Of a DNA stretch of 64,000 nt, positions 47,216-55,844 are shown piece after piece; position 1 is the first letter of the stretch; the number at the start of each line of letters is the position of its first letter. Under the pieces are notes generated by a model, which was given only the letters and a program-made list of their open reading frames with translations, made no database searches and was not told where the DNA came from. Origin of the DNA: an uncultured Alphaproteobacteria bacterium (GTDB lineage: Bacteria; Pseudomonadota; Alphaproteobacteria; MPNO01; UBA2964); the NCBI GenBank assembly GCA_943787225.1, contig CALSLP010000002.1, positions 338,648 to 402,647 of the forward strand, in the 5' to 3' direction. Both the position numbers and the translations under genes were made by a program.

Positions 47216-47656
47216 CTATTCACCAAACAGCCGCACCAGAAACAGAACCAGGATCAGACCGACGCCGACGGCGATCCAAATCATCTTTTTCCGGCTCTCC
47301 GGCATAGGTCGCGTGTCTCTGCTGTTTCTCTCCGGTGACGCTTTAACGGTCGATGACTTGTTGCTCGAAGATCCATGCTTGGGGAGAAGCTCTACCAGGC
47401 CAGCGGCGATTGATTGCATATCTGTATCCGTCCAATGCCCCTCGGGGAGAGATTGAATGGCGGCCGCCAAAGCGCTGGTAGCCGCTTTCTTCGTCAGGCC
47501 GGACAGACGATCAGCTTCGGTCCAGGGATCCAGGTCCAGCCGGGCCAGCGCCGACAGAACGGTAAGGTCTGTCCCGTCTTTTTCGTCACCAACACGGGCA
47601 AACAGAAAATCATTCAACGTGGAATGACCGAGAGAATATTCAGACCGTAAAGCCAT
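47216..47656 (-). CDS. unknown tail-anchored protein
   Basis: About 146 residues: a helical cytoplasmic N-terminus (EYSLGHSTLNDFLFARVGDEKDG), two similar helical parts, a Ser/Lys-rich linker, and a C-terminal membrane helix (MIWIAVGVGLILVLFLVRLFG). The ATG at 47656 is used, preceded by GGAGG; the TTG at 47659 is rejected. No family is recognised. It sits among small unknown genes; a function cannot be given. Confidence 0.7.
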   Translation of the reverse strand: MALRSEYSLGHSTLNDFLFARVGDEKDGTDLTVLSALARLDLDPWTEADRLSGLTKKAATSALAAAIQSLPEGHWTDTDMQSIAAGLVELLPKHGSSSNKSSTVKASPERNSRDTRPMPESRKKMIWIAVGVGLILVLFLVRLFGE

Positions 47657-47859
47657 CAACGCCTCCTTTCAGGCCGCCCATCAGGTACCTGGATGTCGAA
47701 TGTTCGACGGGGTTCTGACAGAACCTTGCTTGTGTCGTTTGTTCAGCCCGGATGGCGCAGACTTTTTGCAAGCGCCAAGGAACACCCCTGACGACAACAA
47801 ATGGGTTCTGCGGACCACCAGTTCAGAGAATTCAGGAGCGATAATTTACGGCTCAATCT

Positions 47860-48000
47860 AACATGTATTTAAAATAGTAATTATCAATATACACGAAGTT
47901 TTTTATTTATCTTATTTTATATTTTATTTAATTATGAAAAATAAAAATACAGATATGTCTTTTATTTATTTTATCAAGTATAATATACATGATAATTTTT
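47860..48000. other. very AT-rich intergenic stretch
   Basis: About 140 bases that are mostly A and T, with many TTTAT/TATTT runs and poly-A/T blocks, unlike the GC-rich surroundings. No gene was found in the 419 bases between 47657 and 48075. It may hold promoters for the small genes downstream or mark a region of foreign origin. Confidence 0.6.
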
Positions 48001-48075
48001 TGGGTCACCCTACCGCAAAAAATTCCCAGACCAATATTAGACGTGACGACGGGCCGCCAACCAGGAGCCGACAAA

Positions 48076-48279
48076 ATGGATCCCCATAAGTATCGCCTGG
48101 GACAAAATGTCCGGTTCAACAAAAATACGGGGCGCGTCGCCATGGCGGTCGTACCTCCCGGTAACTTTCGGGTAACCAACCTATTGCCTGACACTCAGGG
48201 ACGAAATCAGTACCGCGTTGAATCCCTTCATGACGGTCATCAGCGAGTCGCGATCGAGAGCGAAATCACCGCGCAGTGA
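48076..48279 (+). CDS. small unknown protein (67 residues)
   Basis: MDPHKYRLGQNVRFN at the N-terminus, then PPGNFRVTNLLPDTQGRNQYRVES and a tail rich in charged residues. This pattern (short basic beta-barrel-like protein with YRV and ERVA-type segments) occurs in many alphaproteobacteria without an assigned role. AGGAG lies eight bases before the ATG at 48076; the open frame begins further upstream but in the AT-rich part. Small RNA- or DNA-associated function is only a guess. Confidence 0.65.
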   Translation: MDPHKYRLGQNVRFNKNTGRVAMAVVPPGNFRVTNLLPDTQGRNQYRVESLHDGHQRVAIESEITAQ

Positions 48280-48327
48280 GCACGATTTTTATTGCGTAAA
48301 TTTTCAATAACCAGGGAAGAAAATAAG

Positions 48328-48669
48328 ATGGAAATGGACAAATTCAAAAGTAACATGACGACGGGCGCTTTCGGTGCAGCCGCAGGCGCTGTTGCGCTGG
48401 CGATCGTCGGGTTTAACTTTGGCGGATGGGTCACCGGTAGCACGGCCGGCGAATTGGCACAGACGGCTATTGTCAAAAAGCTGATCCCGATCTGTGTCGA
48501 GCAGTTCAATAAGGACACTGAAAAGGCAACAAAGCTCGCGGCCATGAAAAAGGGTCAGTCCTGGATGCGCTCGGACTTTGTCACCAAGCAAGGCTGGGCG
48601 ACGATGCCTGGTTCAAAGGAAGCCATCAGAGACGTTGCCGAAGGCTGCGCGGAAAAAATCGCCGCCTAA
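48328..48669 (+). CDS. unknown protein with one membrane helix
   Basis: 113 residues from the ATG at 48328. An N-terminal helix (TGAFGAAAGAVALAIVGFNFGGW) is followed by a soluble helical domain with two Cys (LIPICVEQF; AEGCAEKIA) and a basic segment (KLAAMKKGQSW). It could be exported or anchored with the domain in the periplasm. AGGGA precedes the start. A rho-independent terminator follows at once. No known family. Confidence 0.7.
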   Translation: MEMDKFKSNMTTGAFGAAAGAVALAIVGFNFGGWVTGSTAGELAQTAIVKKLIPICVEQFNKDTEKATKLAAMKKGQSWMRSDFVTKQGWATMPGSKEAIRDVAEGCAEKIAA

Positions 48670-48675
48670 AAATCC

Positions 48676-48719
48676 GCGGCACCCCTGCACTGATCTCGGG
48701 GGTGTCGCCGTATTTTTTT
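48676..48719 (+). terminator. intrinsic terminator after the 48328 gene
   Basis: GCGGCACCCC pairs with GGGGTGTCGC (one G-U pair) around a short loop and is followed by TATTTTTTT. It starts six bases after the stop of the upstream gene and points in the same direction. Confidence 0.85.
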
Positions 48720-48832
48720 AGTAGATCGGGACAGCCAGAGTTCAAAGCCATCCGCCAACGCCACAGCTTTGACTTGGAGGTCGGAAAACGGCCCTCCGCT
48801 GTTGAAATCACTGAAGGCTCCCCTTCGTGCCC

Positions 48833-48958
48833 GTTACCCCGGATTTAATCCGGGGTCCATCTCTGCCGACGCATTGCTGATGGACCACTGCTCATGGATC
48901 GCCGCTCATGGATCGCCGCTCATGGTTCAATGGATGCCGCATCACGTGCGAGTTGACG
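48833..48958. repeat. dispersed palindromic repeat with 14-bp tandem units
   Basis: Begins GTTACCCCGGATTTAATCC with its GGGG arm and ends near GCATCACGTGCG. Inside, GCTCATGGATCGCC is repeated twice and started a third time (48888-48925), which lengthens this copy. Same family as 45098 and 50353. Confidence 0.75.
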
Positions 48959-49170
48959 AAAAGGTAACGACCTTCCCGACGGCCTCACCGCGCATCATTT
49001 CTGCAACCGAAGTATTCTAAAATAAACAAAAGCCCTTAACTTTTAAATATTTTAAAAAATTATTTAAATAATTGATATTAAATGTTAAAACTGTCGGAAT
49101 TCTTTACAGTTTCAAAATTCTATCGATCAGAAAACGCCGTAACACGTTGTTAACGTTCAACACCTGTTAA

Positions 49171-49189
49171 ACGGCCCAAGAATTGCATA
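49171..49189 (+). promoter_or_regulatory. sigma-54 (-24/-12) promoter for PEP-CTERM gene 1
   Basis: CGGCCCAAGAATTGCATA: GG at 49173-49174, ten bases, then GC at 49185-49186, the essential spacing of RpoN promoters (consensus TGGCAC-N5-TTGCA). It is 75 bases upstream of the gene. A conserved block GTTGTTAACGTTCAA just upstream (49147-49161) could bind an activator such as PrsR. Confidence 0.7.
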
Positions 49190-49260
49190 AGCGTAAGGGA
49201 CAGCATTCGTCCAAACAGCAGGAATGTCCTGCTGGCGGATTTGCGTCGAAAGCGCTCTTC

Positions 49261-50001
49261 ATGAAAAACATCAAATCAATCGCGGTGAGCCTTTGCCTCG
49301 CGATCGCCACGTTGGCCCTGACCACCCAGATGACCCTGGCCGCGCCGATTACCATTCCGACCGGGCTGAACGTCGGCGATACCTACCGGATCGCCTTTGT
49401 CACGAGTACAACACGCGACGCGACATCTTCTAACATCGCCGATTACAACGCCTTCGTTACCGCCGCCGCCAACGCGCAGGCGGAACTTGCAGCCCTCAGC
49501 ACCACCTGGACCGCCATCGCCTCAACCGCCACGGTAGATGCAAGGGACAACACGAATACAGTCCCATCTACGGCGGGAGGTTCGCTCGGCGTCCCGATTT
49601 ACCTATTGAATGACACGAAATTGGTAGACAGCTACGACGACCTTTGGGACGGGACCATCGACAACCCACTTAACATAGACGAGTCTGCTTCTTCGGTTTT
49701 GAACTTTGAAGTTTGGACGGGAACTAACGAATTTGGGACAGGGAGTACCGACGCTTTAGGACCTGGTTCATTGACCATTACGGGCCGGGCCGGCGACCCT
49801 TCGGGACGTTGGATAAATGGCTCGAATGATACGCCTAATTCTAATAACCTGCGTTTTTACGCCATCAGCGACGAGTTGACGGTCGCCGCAGTACCGGAAC
49901 CGGGGTCGCTAAGTCTGCTGGCTTTGGGCCTTGTGGGTCTCGGCTTTGCCCGGCGGCGGCGGGCCGCAGGGACAAGAATGTCATCCATGAACCGGACATA
50001 G
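49261..50001 (+). CDS. PEP-CTERM sorted exported protein 1
   Basis: About 246 residues: signal peptide (MKNIKSIAVSLCLAIATLAL ... LAA), a beta-rich extracellular body (GLNVGDTYRIAFVTSTTRDA, VPIYLLNDTKLVDSYDDLWDG), and the C-terminal sorting signal VPEPGSLSLLALGLVGLGFA followed by RRRR. The ATG at 49261 lies past the sigma-54 promoter, so the longer upstream frame is not used. After the Arg cluster, 14 more residues run into a dispersed repeat. Exosortase would cut at PEP. The family body is unknown but is duplicated in the next gene. Confidence 0.85.
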   Translation: MKNIKSIAVSLCLAIATLALTTQMTLAAPITIPTGLNVGDTYRIAFVTSTTRDATSSNIADYNAFVTAAANAQAELAALSTTWTAIASTATVDARDNTNTVPSTAGGSLGVPIYLLNDTKLVDSYDDLWDGTIDNPLNIDESASSVLNFEVWTGTNEFGTGSTDALGPGSLTITGRAGDPSGRWINGSNDTPNSNNLRFYAISDELTVAAVPEPGSLSLLALGLVGLGFARRRRAAGTRMSSMNRT

Positions 50002-50034
50002 AACAGAACAGGCCGGTACGTTCCATCTGCCATT

Positions 50035-50125
50035 CGTCATTGCCGGGCTTGACCCGGCAATCCAGTGCATCTCGCAACGTATTTCCGTTTTCCATGGATT
50101 ACCGGGTCAAGCCCGGTAATGACGA
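50035..50125. repeat. dispersed palindromic repeat (GTCATTGCCGGGC type)
   Basis: CGTCATTGCCGGGCTTGACC and its complement GGTCAAGCCCGGTAATGACG (shown as arms) frame a 50-base spacer ending in TGGATTACC. A third partial arm, CCGGGTAATGACG, follows. It lies just after PEP-CTERM gene 1; the 766-base gap up to 50767 otherwise holds only another repeat and a promoter. Confidence 0.8.
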
Positions 50126-50352
50126 AAACACAAGCCGGGTAATGACGACAATAAGAGAACGCAGCCATCAGCGGGCTGCAAAAGCCACCTCTTAGGCCAC
50201 CCTTGAGGCCTCCCCAGACCCAACCCGTCCAGCGGCTGACATACATCTCAAGCAGGGAGGGACCATTTGGTTCCTCCCGCTCCTGCTCATAAAGCCGGGC
50301 GGCAGGCTCTGATGTCCGCTGTTCAAATCACTGAAGGCTCCCCTCCGTGCCC

Positions 50353-50467
50353 GTCACCCGGATTCAATCCGGGGTCCATCTCTGCCAACGCACTGCTGAT
50401 AGACCACTGCTCATGGATCGCCGCTCATGGATCGATGGATCCCGCATCACGTGCGGGATGACGAAAA
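50353..50467. repeat. dispersed palindromic repeat
   Basis: GTCACCCGGATTCAATCC with GGGG arm, a spacer with ACGCACTGCTGATAGACC, and ATCCCGCATCACGTGCGGGA. One C fewer in the first arm than in the copy at 45098. Same family as 45098 and 48833. Confidence 0.8.
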
Positions 50468-50675
50468 GGTAACGACTTTCCCGACGGCCCCGAACAGGCC
50501 CCATTTCTGCAACCAGGGCAATCTAAATTAAGTAGAAACCCTAACTTTTAAATATTTTAAACATTTATTTAAATAATTGATATTAAATAAAAAAACTGTC
50601 GGTATTCTTTACAATTTTAACATCTCGTCGATAAAAAATCTCCGTAACACCTTGTTAACGTTCAATACCCGCTAA

Positions 50676-50694
50676 ACGGCACAAGACTTGCATA
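50676..50694 (+). promoter_or_regulatory. sigma-54 (-24/-12) promoter for PEP-CTERM gene 2
   Basis: ACGGCACAAGACTTGCAT: GG at 50678-50679 and GC at 50690-50691, ten bases between, close to the consensus TGGCAC-N5-TTGCA. The upstream block CTTGTTAACGTTCAA matches copy 1 except for one base. Confidence 0.75.
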
Positions 50695-50767
50695 CGCGTA
50701 AAGAACAGTATTCGTCCAAACAGCAGGAATGTCCTGCTCGCGGATTTTGACGTCGAAGGCGCTCTTC

Positions 50768-51446
50768 ATGAAAAACATCAAATCAATTGCGGTGAGCCTT
50801 TGCCTCGTGATCGCCACGTTGGCCCTGACCGCCCAGATGACGCTGGCCGCGCCGATTACCGTTCCAACGGGGCTGAACCCCGGTGATCAATACCGCTTGG
50901 TCTTTGTTACCAGTGCTACCCGTACCGCAACCAGTTCCGACATCAACTCATACAATGATTTCGTTGATGCAATAGGCGACACAGTCGTCGCGTCCGACTG
51001 GAAGGCTATGGCTTCGACCGCTGGGGTGGATGCTCGTGACAACACCGGCACCAATCCCGGCATCGACCCGACCGGCGTCCCGATCTATCTTTTAAACGAC
51101 ACGCGCATGGCCAATGGTTATAGCGATCTTTGGGACGGAGTTGTTCTTAATGCCCCTAACATATCGGAAACCGGCGACGTTCTAAACGGCTCGCGTATGG
51201 ACAGGCAGCCTCACACATGGTGTTGGATCCTTTACACTTGGCGAAGCCCTTGCAACCGCTGGTTTTTCATCGGTCCCGGCGATCGGTTGGATGACTAATG
51301 AACGAACTCGGTTCAGGGTCTTCATTCTCATTATACGCCATGTCCGATGTGCTAACCGTGCCCCCCGTCCCCGAACCAGGCAGCCTGTTGTTGTTGGGTG
51401 TCGGGTTAGCGGGCCTCGGCTATATGCGGCGGCGTAAAGCAGTCTG
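50768..51446 (+). pseudogene. PEP-CTERM protein 2, two frame disruptions
   Basis: Paralogue of the 49261 gene (MKNIKSIAVSLCLVIATLAL; GVPIYLLNDTRMANGYSDLWDG). One extra base near 51200 shifts the frame; the next segment (VWTGSLTHGVGSFTLGEAL) continues in another frame until about 51305, where a 4-bp tandem duplication (GAACGAAC) shifts it again. The sorting tail VPEPGSLLLLGVGLAGLGYM with RRRK is intact in the last frame and ends in TGA at 51446. A truncated 177-residue product would lack the sorting signal. The duplication-type lesion looks like genuine replication slippage. Confidence 0.8.
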
Positions 51447-51487
51447 ACGCTCATCACATTTATCGCCCGCAAACAGGACCCAGACAA

Positions 51488-52168
51488 ATGAATAAATTCA
51501 AATCCATCGCTGCTGGACTCTTTATGGGCGTCGCGGCAATAGCGATGACGGCCGCCCCGGCTCAGGCCATCCTTGTCGATAACGGTACATCGACCACCGA
51601 CACCGCAGCAGGTCTGGAGTGGCTCGACATCACGCAGACAGCGGGGCAATCCTACAACGCGGTCATTGGTGGCTTTGGCGGCTTTATCGCGTCTGGTTAC
51701 CGCTATGCCAATACCACAGAAGTTTGCTCACTGTTTACGGCGGCTGGTGATGTTCTCCCGAACTGTAACGGAGGGGCTATCGAGGACGTTCTTACGCCCG
51801 CAGCGGCGGCACAGCTGGTCTCACTGCTTGGCGACACCCTGGCTCCCTTTAGCGCTTCTGGTCAAACCGCCGGCATGTACGATTCCGGCGGGATTAGCTC
51901 CAGTTTTGTCGGGTTGGCCATCGTCAATGCCCTGAATACCGCCACAATTGGCTTAACGAACACAAACAATGTCGCGGTCACAAATCCCGGTGGTGTCGGC
52001 AACCTGTCTTTGGACTTTATCAATGGTGCCCTCGGGTCCTTTTTGGTACGCGACACCGTCGCCGCCGTCCCGGAACCCGGCGCCCTGGCCATCTTCGGTC
52101 TTGGGCTTATTGGTCTCGGAGTCGCGCGGCGTAAAGCGGTCACGTCAACGGAATGCATTCAGGCCTGA
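51488..52168 (+). CDS. PEP-CTERM sorted exported protein 3
   Basis: A 226-residue protein with signal peptide (IAAGLFMGVAAIAMTAAPAQA), a body carrying GLEWLDITQTAGQSYNAV and GYRYANTTEVCSLF, a pattern common in exported PEP-CTERM proteins, and the tail VPEPGALAIFGLGLIGLGVA then RRK. It is not related to copies 1 and 2. It starts 41 bases after the stop of copy 2; no sigma-54 site lies between them, so it probably shares that promoter. Confidence 0.85.
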   Translation: MNKFKSIAAGLFMGVAAIAMTAAPAQAILVDNGTSTTDTAAGLEWLDITQTAGQSYNAVIGGFGGFIASGYRYANTTEVCSLFTAAGDVLPNCNGGAIEDVLTPAAAAQLVSLLGDTLAPFSASGQTAGMYDSGGISSSFVGLAIVNALNTATIGLTNTNNVAVTNPGGVGNLSLDFINGALGSFLVRDTVAAVPEPGALAIFGLGLIGLGVARRKAVTSTECIQA

Positions 52169-52232
52169 GGTGAAACACGGTCCCGCCGCATCGTCCATCC
52201 TCTAAAGGGGCCGATCAAAATTCAGAACCGTC

Positions 52233-52970
52233 TCAGGCAACATCGAAACCGCGAGACGTTAGCTCTGCTTCATCAAGAATGCGTTTGACGAGGCCGGAGG
52301 TTTTCGCATCCGCGACGAAATCGCTGAGGAATGCCAGCAGTTGTTCCCGCCCTTTAGCCACCGCAAAACTACCAACGTTATAACCAAAGCCTTTTGACAG
52401 AATCCGCGAGCCCGGCAACAGGGCGGCATAGTCGATGAGCTGCTCACGCGGCAGGGCGAACACATCGACCTCGCCATCCCGGACCAGAGCGAAAGATTCA
52501 TCCGGAATCTCGGTGCCAACGATCTCGGCATGCACAATGGAGCGCTTGAGGGCCATCCAGGACGCATGGCCGCTCGGCACCGAGATACGACAGCCCGGGC
52601 GATCAACCTCTTCAGTTTCCTGAAGGGGCGAATTGGCAGGGACGAGATAGGCGAAATCGAACTGGATGACCGGCGGCGTGAAGTCGACGAGTTTCTCGCG
52701 CGTTGCCTCAACGCCCAGGATCAGCATGTCGCAGCCCCCAGCATTGAGGGTTTTGATTGCCTCCGGCGGCGACGGTTGCTCGATGATCTGCATCTCGATA
52801 TTGAGGCGGTCTGCGAGCGCGCCGATCAGGCCATGACCAACGACCCCCGCGCCATGCGGGGTGACCGCGCCGTCCGAGGCTTTGGTATATTGCGGCAGGA
52901 ACAGCCCCAACCGGATAGAGCCAGAATCCGTGATATCGGTAACGCGCGGATCGTTGATGGAACTGTTCAT
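52233..52970 (-). CDS. substrate-binding protein (SBP_bac_3 type)
   Basis: A 245-residue periplasmic-type binding fold: GSIRLGLFLPQYTKAS, GLIGALADRLNIEMQIIEQP, GGCDMLILGVEATREKLVDFTPP and SGHASWMALK are typical of amino-acid-binding proteins. No signal peptide is visible from the ATG at 52970, so it may act in the cytoplasm or be exported in another way. It follows a broken HIBADH-like gene by 11 bases on the same strand. A second, unrelated-family binding protein without signal peptide lies at 1577. Confidence 0.75.
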   Translation of the reverse strand: MNSSINDPRVTDITDSGSIRLGLFLPQYTKASDGAVTPHGAGVVGHGLIGALADRLNIEMQIIEQPSPPEAIKTLNAGGCDMLILGVEATREKLVDFTPPVIQFDFAYLVPANSPLQETEEVDRPGCRISVPSGHASWMALKRSIVHAEIVGTEIPDESFALVRDGEVDVFALPREQLIDYAALLPGSRILSKGFGYNVGSFAVAKGREQLLAFLSDFVADAKTSGLVKRILDEAELTSRGFDVA

Positions 52971-52981
52971 AGCGAGAAGCC

Positions 52982-53871
52982 TCAGCTCGATTTAGGCGTC
53001 TTGCCGTTGATTACGTCATAGACGTTGCAGGCGATACCCGTCGCCTCGTAACCGTCCTGACCGGTCGCCTGGGCAATGGCGAACATCTGATAGGCGAGCC
53101 CGACAAAGGGCATCGGCACTTCCATTTGGCGCGCCATATCCAGCCCGAAGCCGACATCCTTTGGCATCCAGGATTTGCGGGGCTTGTAATCGCCACTCAC
53201 GACTTTTGCCATGATGTTGCGGGTGGCCACTGAATCCTGCTGCGAGCTCGCGAGAATTTCCTGAACGGTGGCTTTCTCCATGCCGCCTTTACCGAGCCAG
53301 CTGCAGATTTCGATAAGGCTCATATGCTGTACCGCCGCCAACATCGCCATCGCGTTCTTGACCAGCTTGGCATTGCCAAGTTCCCCGACATGCAGGATCG
53401 ATTTTGCCATTGGCTCGAAGATCGGCTGATGCTCGTTCGAATAAATCCTTGGAGCCGGAAACCCACAAGGCCAGCTGACCAGCCGCCGCGACTTCCTCTA
53501 CCCCACCGGTACCGACATCGACGACGGTCCAGCCCGACTGGCCAAGCTGCGTCGCTGGCGCTGACGATGGTTTCTTTATCGATGCTACTGAATTCAATCC
53601 ATAGTTTTGCGCCGCTTGTTGCCTCGGCGAGCCCGCCTGCGCCGAGCGCCACCGCAGTGACGGCATCATTATTCGGCAGCATGGAGAGCACGATGTCGCA
53701 GGATTCTGCGACCGCTTTGGGTGAATCGGCGAAGGTTGCGCCCTGTTCTTCCAGGCCTTTGGCCTGCTCACGATTGAGATCATTCACCACCAGGCTATAG
53801 CCCGCCTTGATCAAATTGGCCGCCATGCCCTGGCCCATGCCACCAGTACCGATAAATCCGAGGGTCTTCAT
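52982..53871 (-). pseudogene. 3-hydroxyisobutyrate dehydrogenase-like NAD(P) oxidoreductase, frameshifted
   Basis: Begins at the ATG at 53871 with the NAD(P)-binding signature LGFIGTGGMGQGMAANLIKAG and continues through IVLSMLPNNDAVTAV and FSSIDKETIVSASDA. Near 53533 one extra base shifts the frame (next part: TVVDVGTGGVEEVAAAGQLALWV) and near 53425 another shift restores the third frame, which gives SILHVGELGNAKLVKNAM (with the catalytic Lys) to the end. The length would be about 296 residues, normal for the family. Both lesions are single-base changes. Upstream partner of the 52233 gene. Confidence 0.85.
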
Positions 53872-54110
53872 GTCTCACACTCCGTCATTTGTTGTCTTGC
53901 CATGCCCATACGCCAACGCCCTCTCCAGCTTCCTCGGCCGATGACAGGGTTTGCATTAGGGTTTTTCGTCTGGTCGTAGTTTTAGACGAGATCGCCAGAA
54001 GCGCAATGCCGGAGGGCTGTTTGACGCCGGCGCGGTTGAGACCCCATACTTCACCACTGCCGGTTAGGGCTACATTGTCGCCAAGCAGGTACAACAAGCA
54101 GGGCAAGGCT

Positions 54111-54524
54111 ATGGAAATTTCAGAGGTTCAAAAATTTCTTGAGACTAACCATCGTGGCGTGCTGGTCGCGCGCAAACGGGATGGCTCACCGCAGATGACG
54201 CTGGTGACCCCAGCTGTCGATGCCGAGGGCCGCGTGACGATTTCTGCCAGAGGTAACACCTTCAAGGTCAAAAACCTCCGGCGCGACCCCAATGTTTCGA
54301 TGCTGGTGATGGGCGAAGAATTCTACCAATCAGCCTATTATCAACTCGACGGTACGGCCGAGGTTATCGCTTTGCCTGAGTCTGAAGAATTGCTGATGAC
54401 CGCCTATCGCCGTCGGCTGGGCGATGATTTAAACGAGGCCGAAACCCGACAGAAGATTTTGGATGAAGACCGGGTTATCATTCGCATCACCATCGATCGG
54501 GTTGGGCCGCAAAACCGCGGCTGA
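54111..54524 (+). CDS. PPOX-class flavin/F420 oxidoreductase-like protein
   Basis: About 137 residues, a split beta-barrel protein: VLVARKRDGSPQMTLVTPAVD, RVTISARGNTFKVKNLRRDPNVSMLV and YQLDGTAEVI. This is the Rv2061-like PPOX group of FMN or F420 enzymes. The ATG at 54111 is chosen; the frame runs back to 53889 but without the family's sequence. Followed after 20 bases by the exported methyltransferase gene. Confidence 0.85.
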   Translation: MEISEVQKFLETNHRGVLVARKRDGSPQMTLVTPAVDAEGRVTISARGNTFKVKNLRRDPNVSMLVMGEEFYQSAYYQLDGTAEVIALPESEELLMTAYRRRLGDDLNEAETRQKILDEDRVIIRITIDRVGPQNRG

Positions 54525-54544
54525 AACGCCTAAAAGGAAACACC

Positions 54545-55321
54545 ATGAACCGAACGACCTTCGCCATAACTGCCCTCGCCGGGGCGATTATTCTGTCACC
54601 GGTTGCCGTATACGCCACCGACACGCTCACCAGTTTTCAGAAGAAAGTCGCCGCGGTCATGAAGATGGACCATCGCAGTGCCAAAAACCGGCAGCGCGAC
54701 CGCAACCGTGACCCCGTCAATGCCCTGCATTTTTGTCGGCTCCAGGACAATATGACCGTGATCGACTGGGCACCGGGGCGCGGCTGGTATACCGAAATCC
54801 TCGGCCCGCTGCTCAAGGACAAAGGTGTTCTGTATGTCTCGACCCTGGCGAAGCAGCTCAAACGCCTCGATCCTCTGCTCAAGAAAGCGCCGATGTCGAA
54901 AGTGCGTAAGCTGTCTGTTGATGTCATTCGTCACCCCAAAACACATGATATTCTGGCAAAGAATCTCGACTTCGGCGTTACCGGCGCTGACATGATGCTG
55001 AGCTTTCGCGAGGTCCACAATCTCGAACCGGAAACGGTTTTGGATTTCAACCGCGCTGTCTTTAAGGCGTTAAAGCCCGGCGGCTATTACTGTGTCATCG
55101 ACCACACCCGCCGCCACATGGAGCCCAGCACCAACGAGAACCGTCGCCGCTACGACCCTGTAAAGCTCATCAAAGAAGTGCAGGAAGCCGGACTCAAATT
55201 CATCGATTACAGCGAGATGTTTTGGCGTCCGGATGACGAATTGCGCTATGAGGTTGGCCGCCGCTCGGTGCGCGGCAATACCGACCGTTTTACGATCCTG
55301 TTCCAAAAACCAAACAAATGA
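54545..55321 (+). CDS. predicted exported class I methyltransferase
   Basis: A 258-residue protein with a clear signal peptide (TTFAITALAGAIILSPVAVYA) and then a methyltransferase-like domain: VIDWAPGRGWYTEILGPLL as an altered motif I, MLSFREVHNL, and ALKPGGYYCVIDHTRR. Proteins of this type with signal peptides exist in other proteobacteria, though SAM is not expected in the periplasm. It may have another ligand or the signal may act as an anchor. AAAGGA lies seven bases before the ATG. The stop overlaps the start of the broken GNAT gene (ATGA). Confidence 0.8.
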   Translation: MNRTTFAITALAGAIILSPVAVYATDTLTSFQKKVAAVMKMDHRSAKNRQRDRNRDPVNALHFCRLQDNMTVIDWAPGRGWYTEILGPLLKDKGVLYVSTLAKQLKRLDPLLKKAPMSKVRKLSVDVIRHPKTHDILAKNLDFGVTGADMMLSFREVHNLEPETVLDFNRAVFKALKPGGYYCVIDHTRRHMEPSTNENRRRYDPVKLIKEVQEAGLKFIDYSEMFWRPDDELRYEVGRRSVRGNTDRFTILFQKPNK

Positions 55322-55844
55322 CCAATACTCTTTCGTCTCTGCTTCCCGAACACTGGCCCAGAGGTTCAGGCGATCTATGCCGAGGGGATGGCGACCGGAC
55401 TGGCCGCCTTTTCCGCCGATACGCGAGACTGGCCGGACTGGAATGACGGACATCTGGAAACCGGACGGTTTGTAGCGAAAACATCAGAAGGCAAAATCGC
55501 CGGATGGTCGGCTTTGTCACCGATTCCTGACACCTGAAGCACTCCCGGGGTCGCTGAGGTCAGCGTCTATGTTTCAGAAGGTTGCCATGGGCTGGGTATT
55601 GGCACCGCGCTTTTAGGCGCACTGATCACGGCTGCCGAAGCCGAAGCCTACTGGACTTTGCAGGCACAGATTATCGCCGGCAATCAAGCCAGCCGCGCCC
55701 TGCATCTTAAATGTGGTTTCCGCGAAGTCGGCTATCGCGAACGCTACGGTCACATTCGACAATTTCTGGCATGACGTCGTTTTGCTGGAACGCCGCAGCG
55801 CACTGACCGGCGGGCCCGGGCTGCCAACAAGAACGTGTACCTAA
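55318..55844 (+). pseudogene. GNAT acetyltransferase (phosphinothricin acetyltransferase-like), decayed
   Basis: Overlaps the preceding stop. The first residues (MTNTLSSLLPEHWP) are in one frame; near 55360 the frame shifts to EVQAIYAEGMATGLAAFSADTRDW. A TGA at 55535-55537 interrupts the frame inside the region before VAEVSVYVSEGCHGLGIGTALL, the acetyl-CoA-binding motif. Near 55765 a further shift separates HIRQF from WHDVVLLERRS. Thus at least two frameshifts and one stop. The family acetylates amino groups of phosphinothricin or similar amino acids. No functional product is likely. Confidence 0.8.

Larger units (their letters stand above)
48796..50001 (+). repeat. tandem duplication, copy 1 (repeat + promoter + PEP-CTERM gene)
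   Basis: The whole stretch, from the CCGCTGTTGAAATCACTGAAG segment through the AT-rich zone, sigma-54 promoter and PEP-CTERM gene, recurs at 50315-51446. The ~460 bases upstream of the gene and the signal-peptide region are most alike; the downstream parts of the genes have diverged. Copy offset is about 1.5 kb. The duplicated unit also contains the dispersed repeat at 48833. Confidence 0.8.
50315..51446 (+). repeat. tandem duplication, copy 2
   Basis: Second copy of the unit at 48796-50001, including the dispersed repeat, AT-rich zone with TTTAAATATTTTAAA, sigma-54 promoter and a PEP-CTERM gene. The promoter and signal peptide are the best conserved parts. Confidence 0.8.

Noticed and set aside
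48888-48925. Short direct repeats as a CRISPR array
   Set aside because: Only two and a third 14-bp units without spacers; a tandem repeat inside a dispersed element.
53889-54110. Long N-terminal extension of the PPOX-class protein
   Set aside because: The extension has Ser/Pro/Arg-rich sequence not seen in the family; the ATG at 54111 fits family length.
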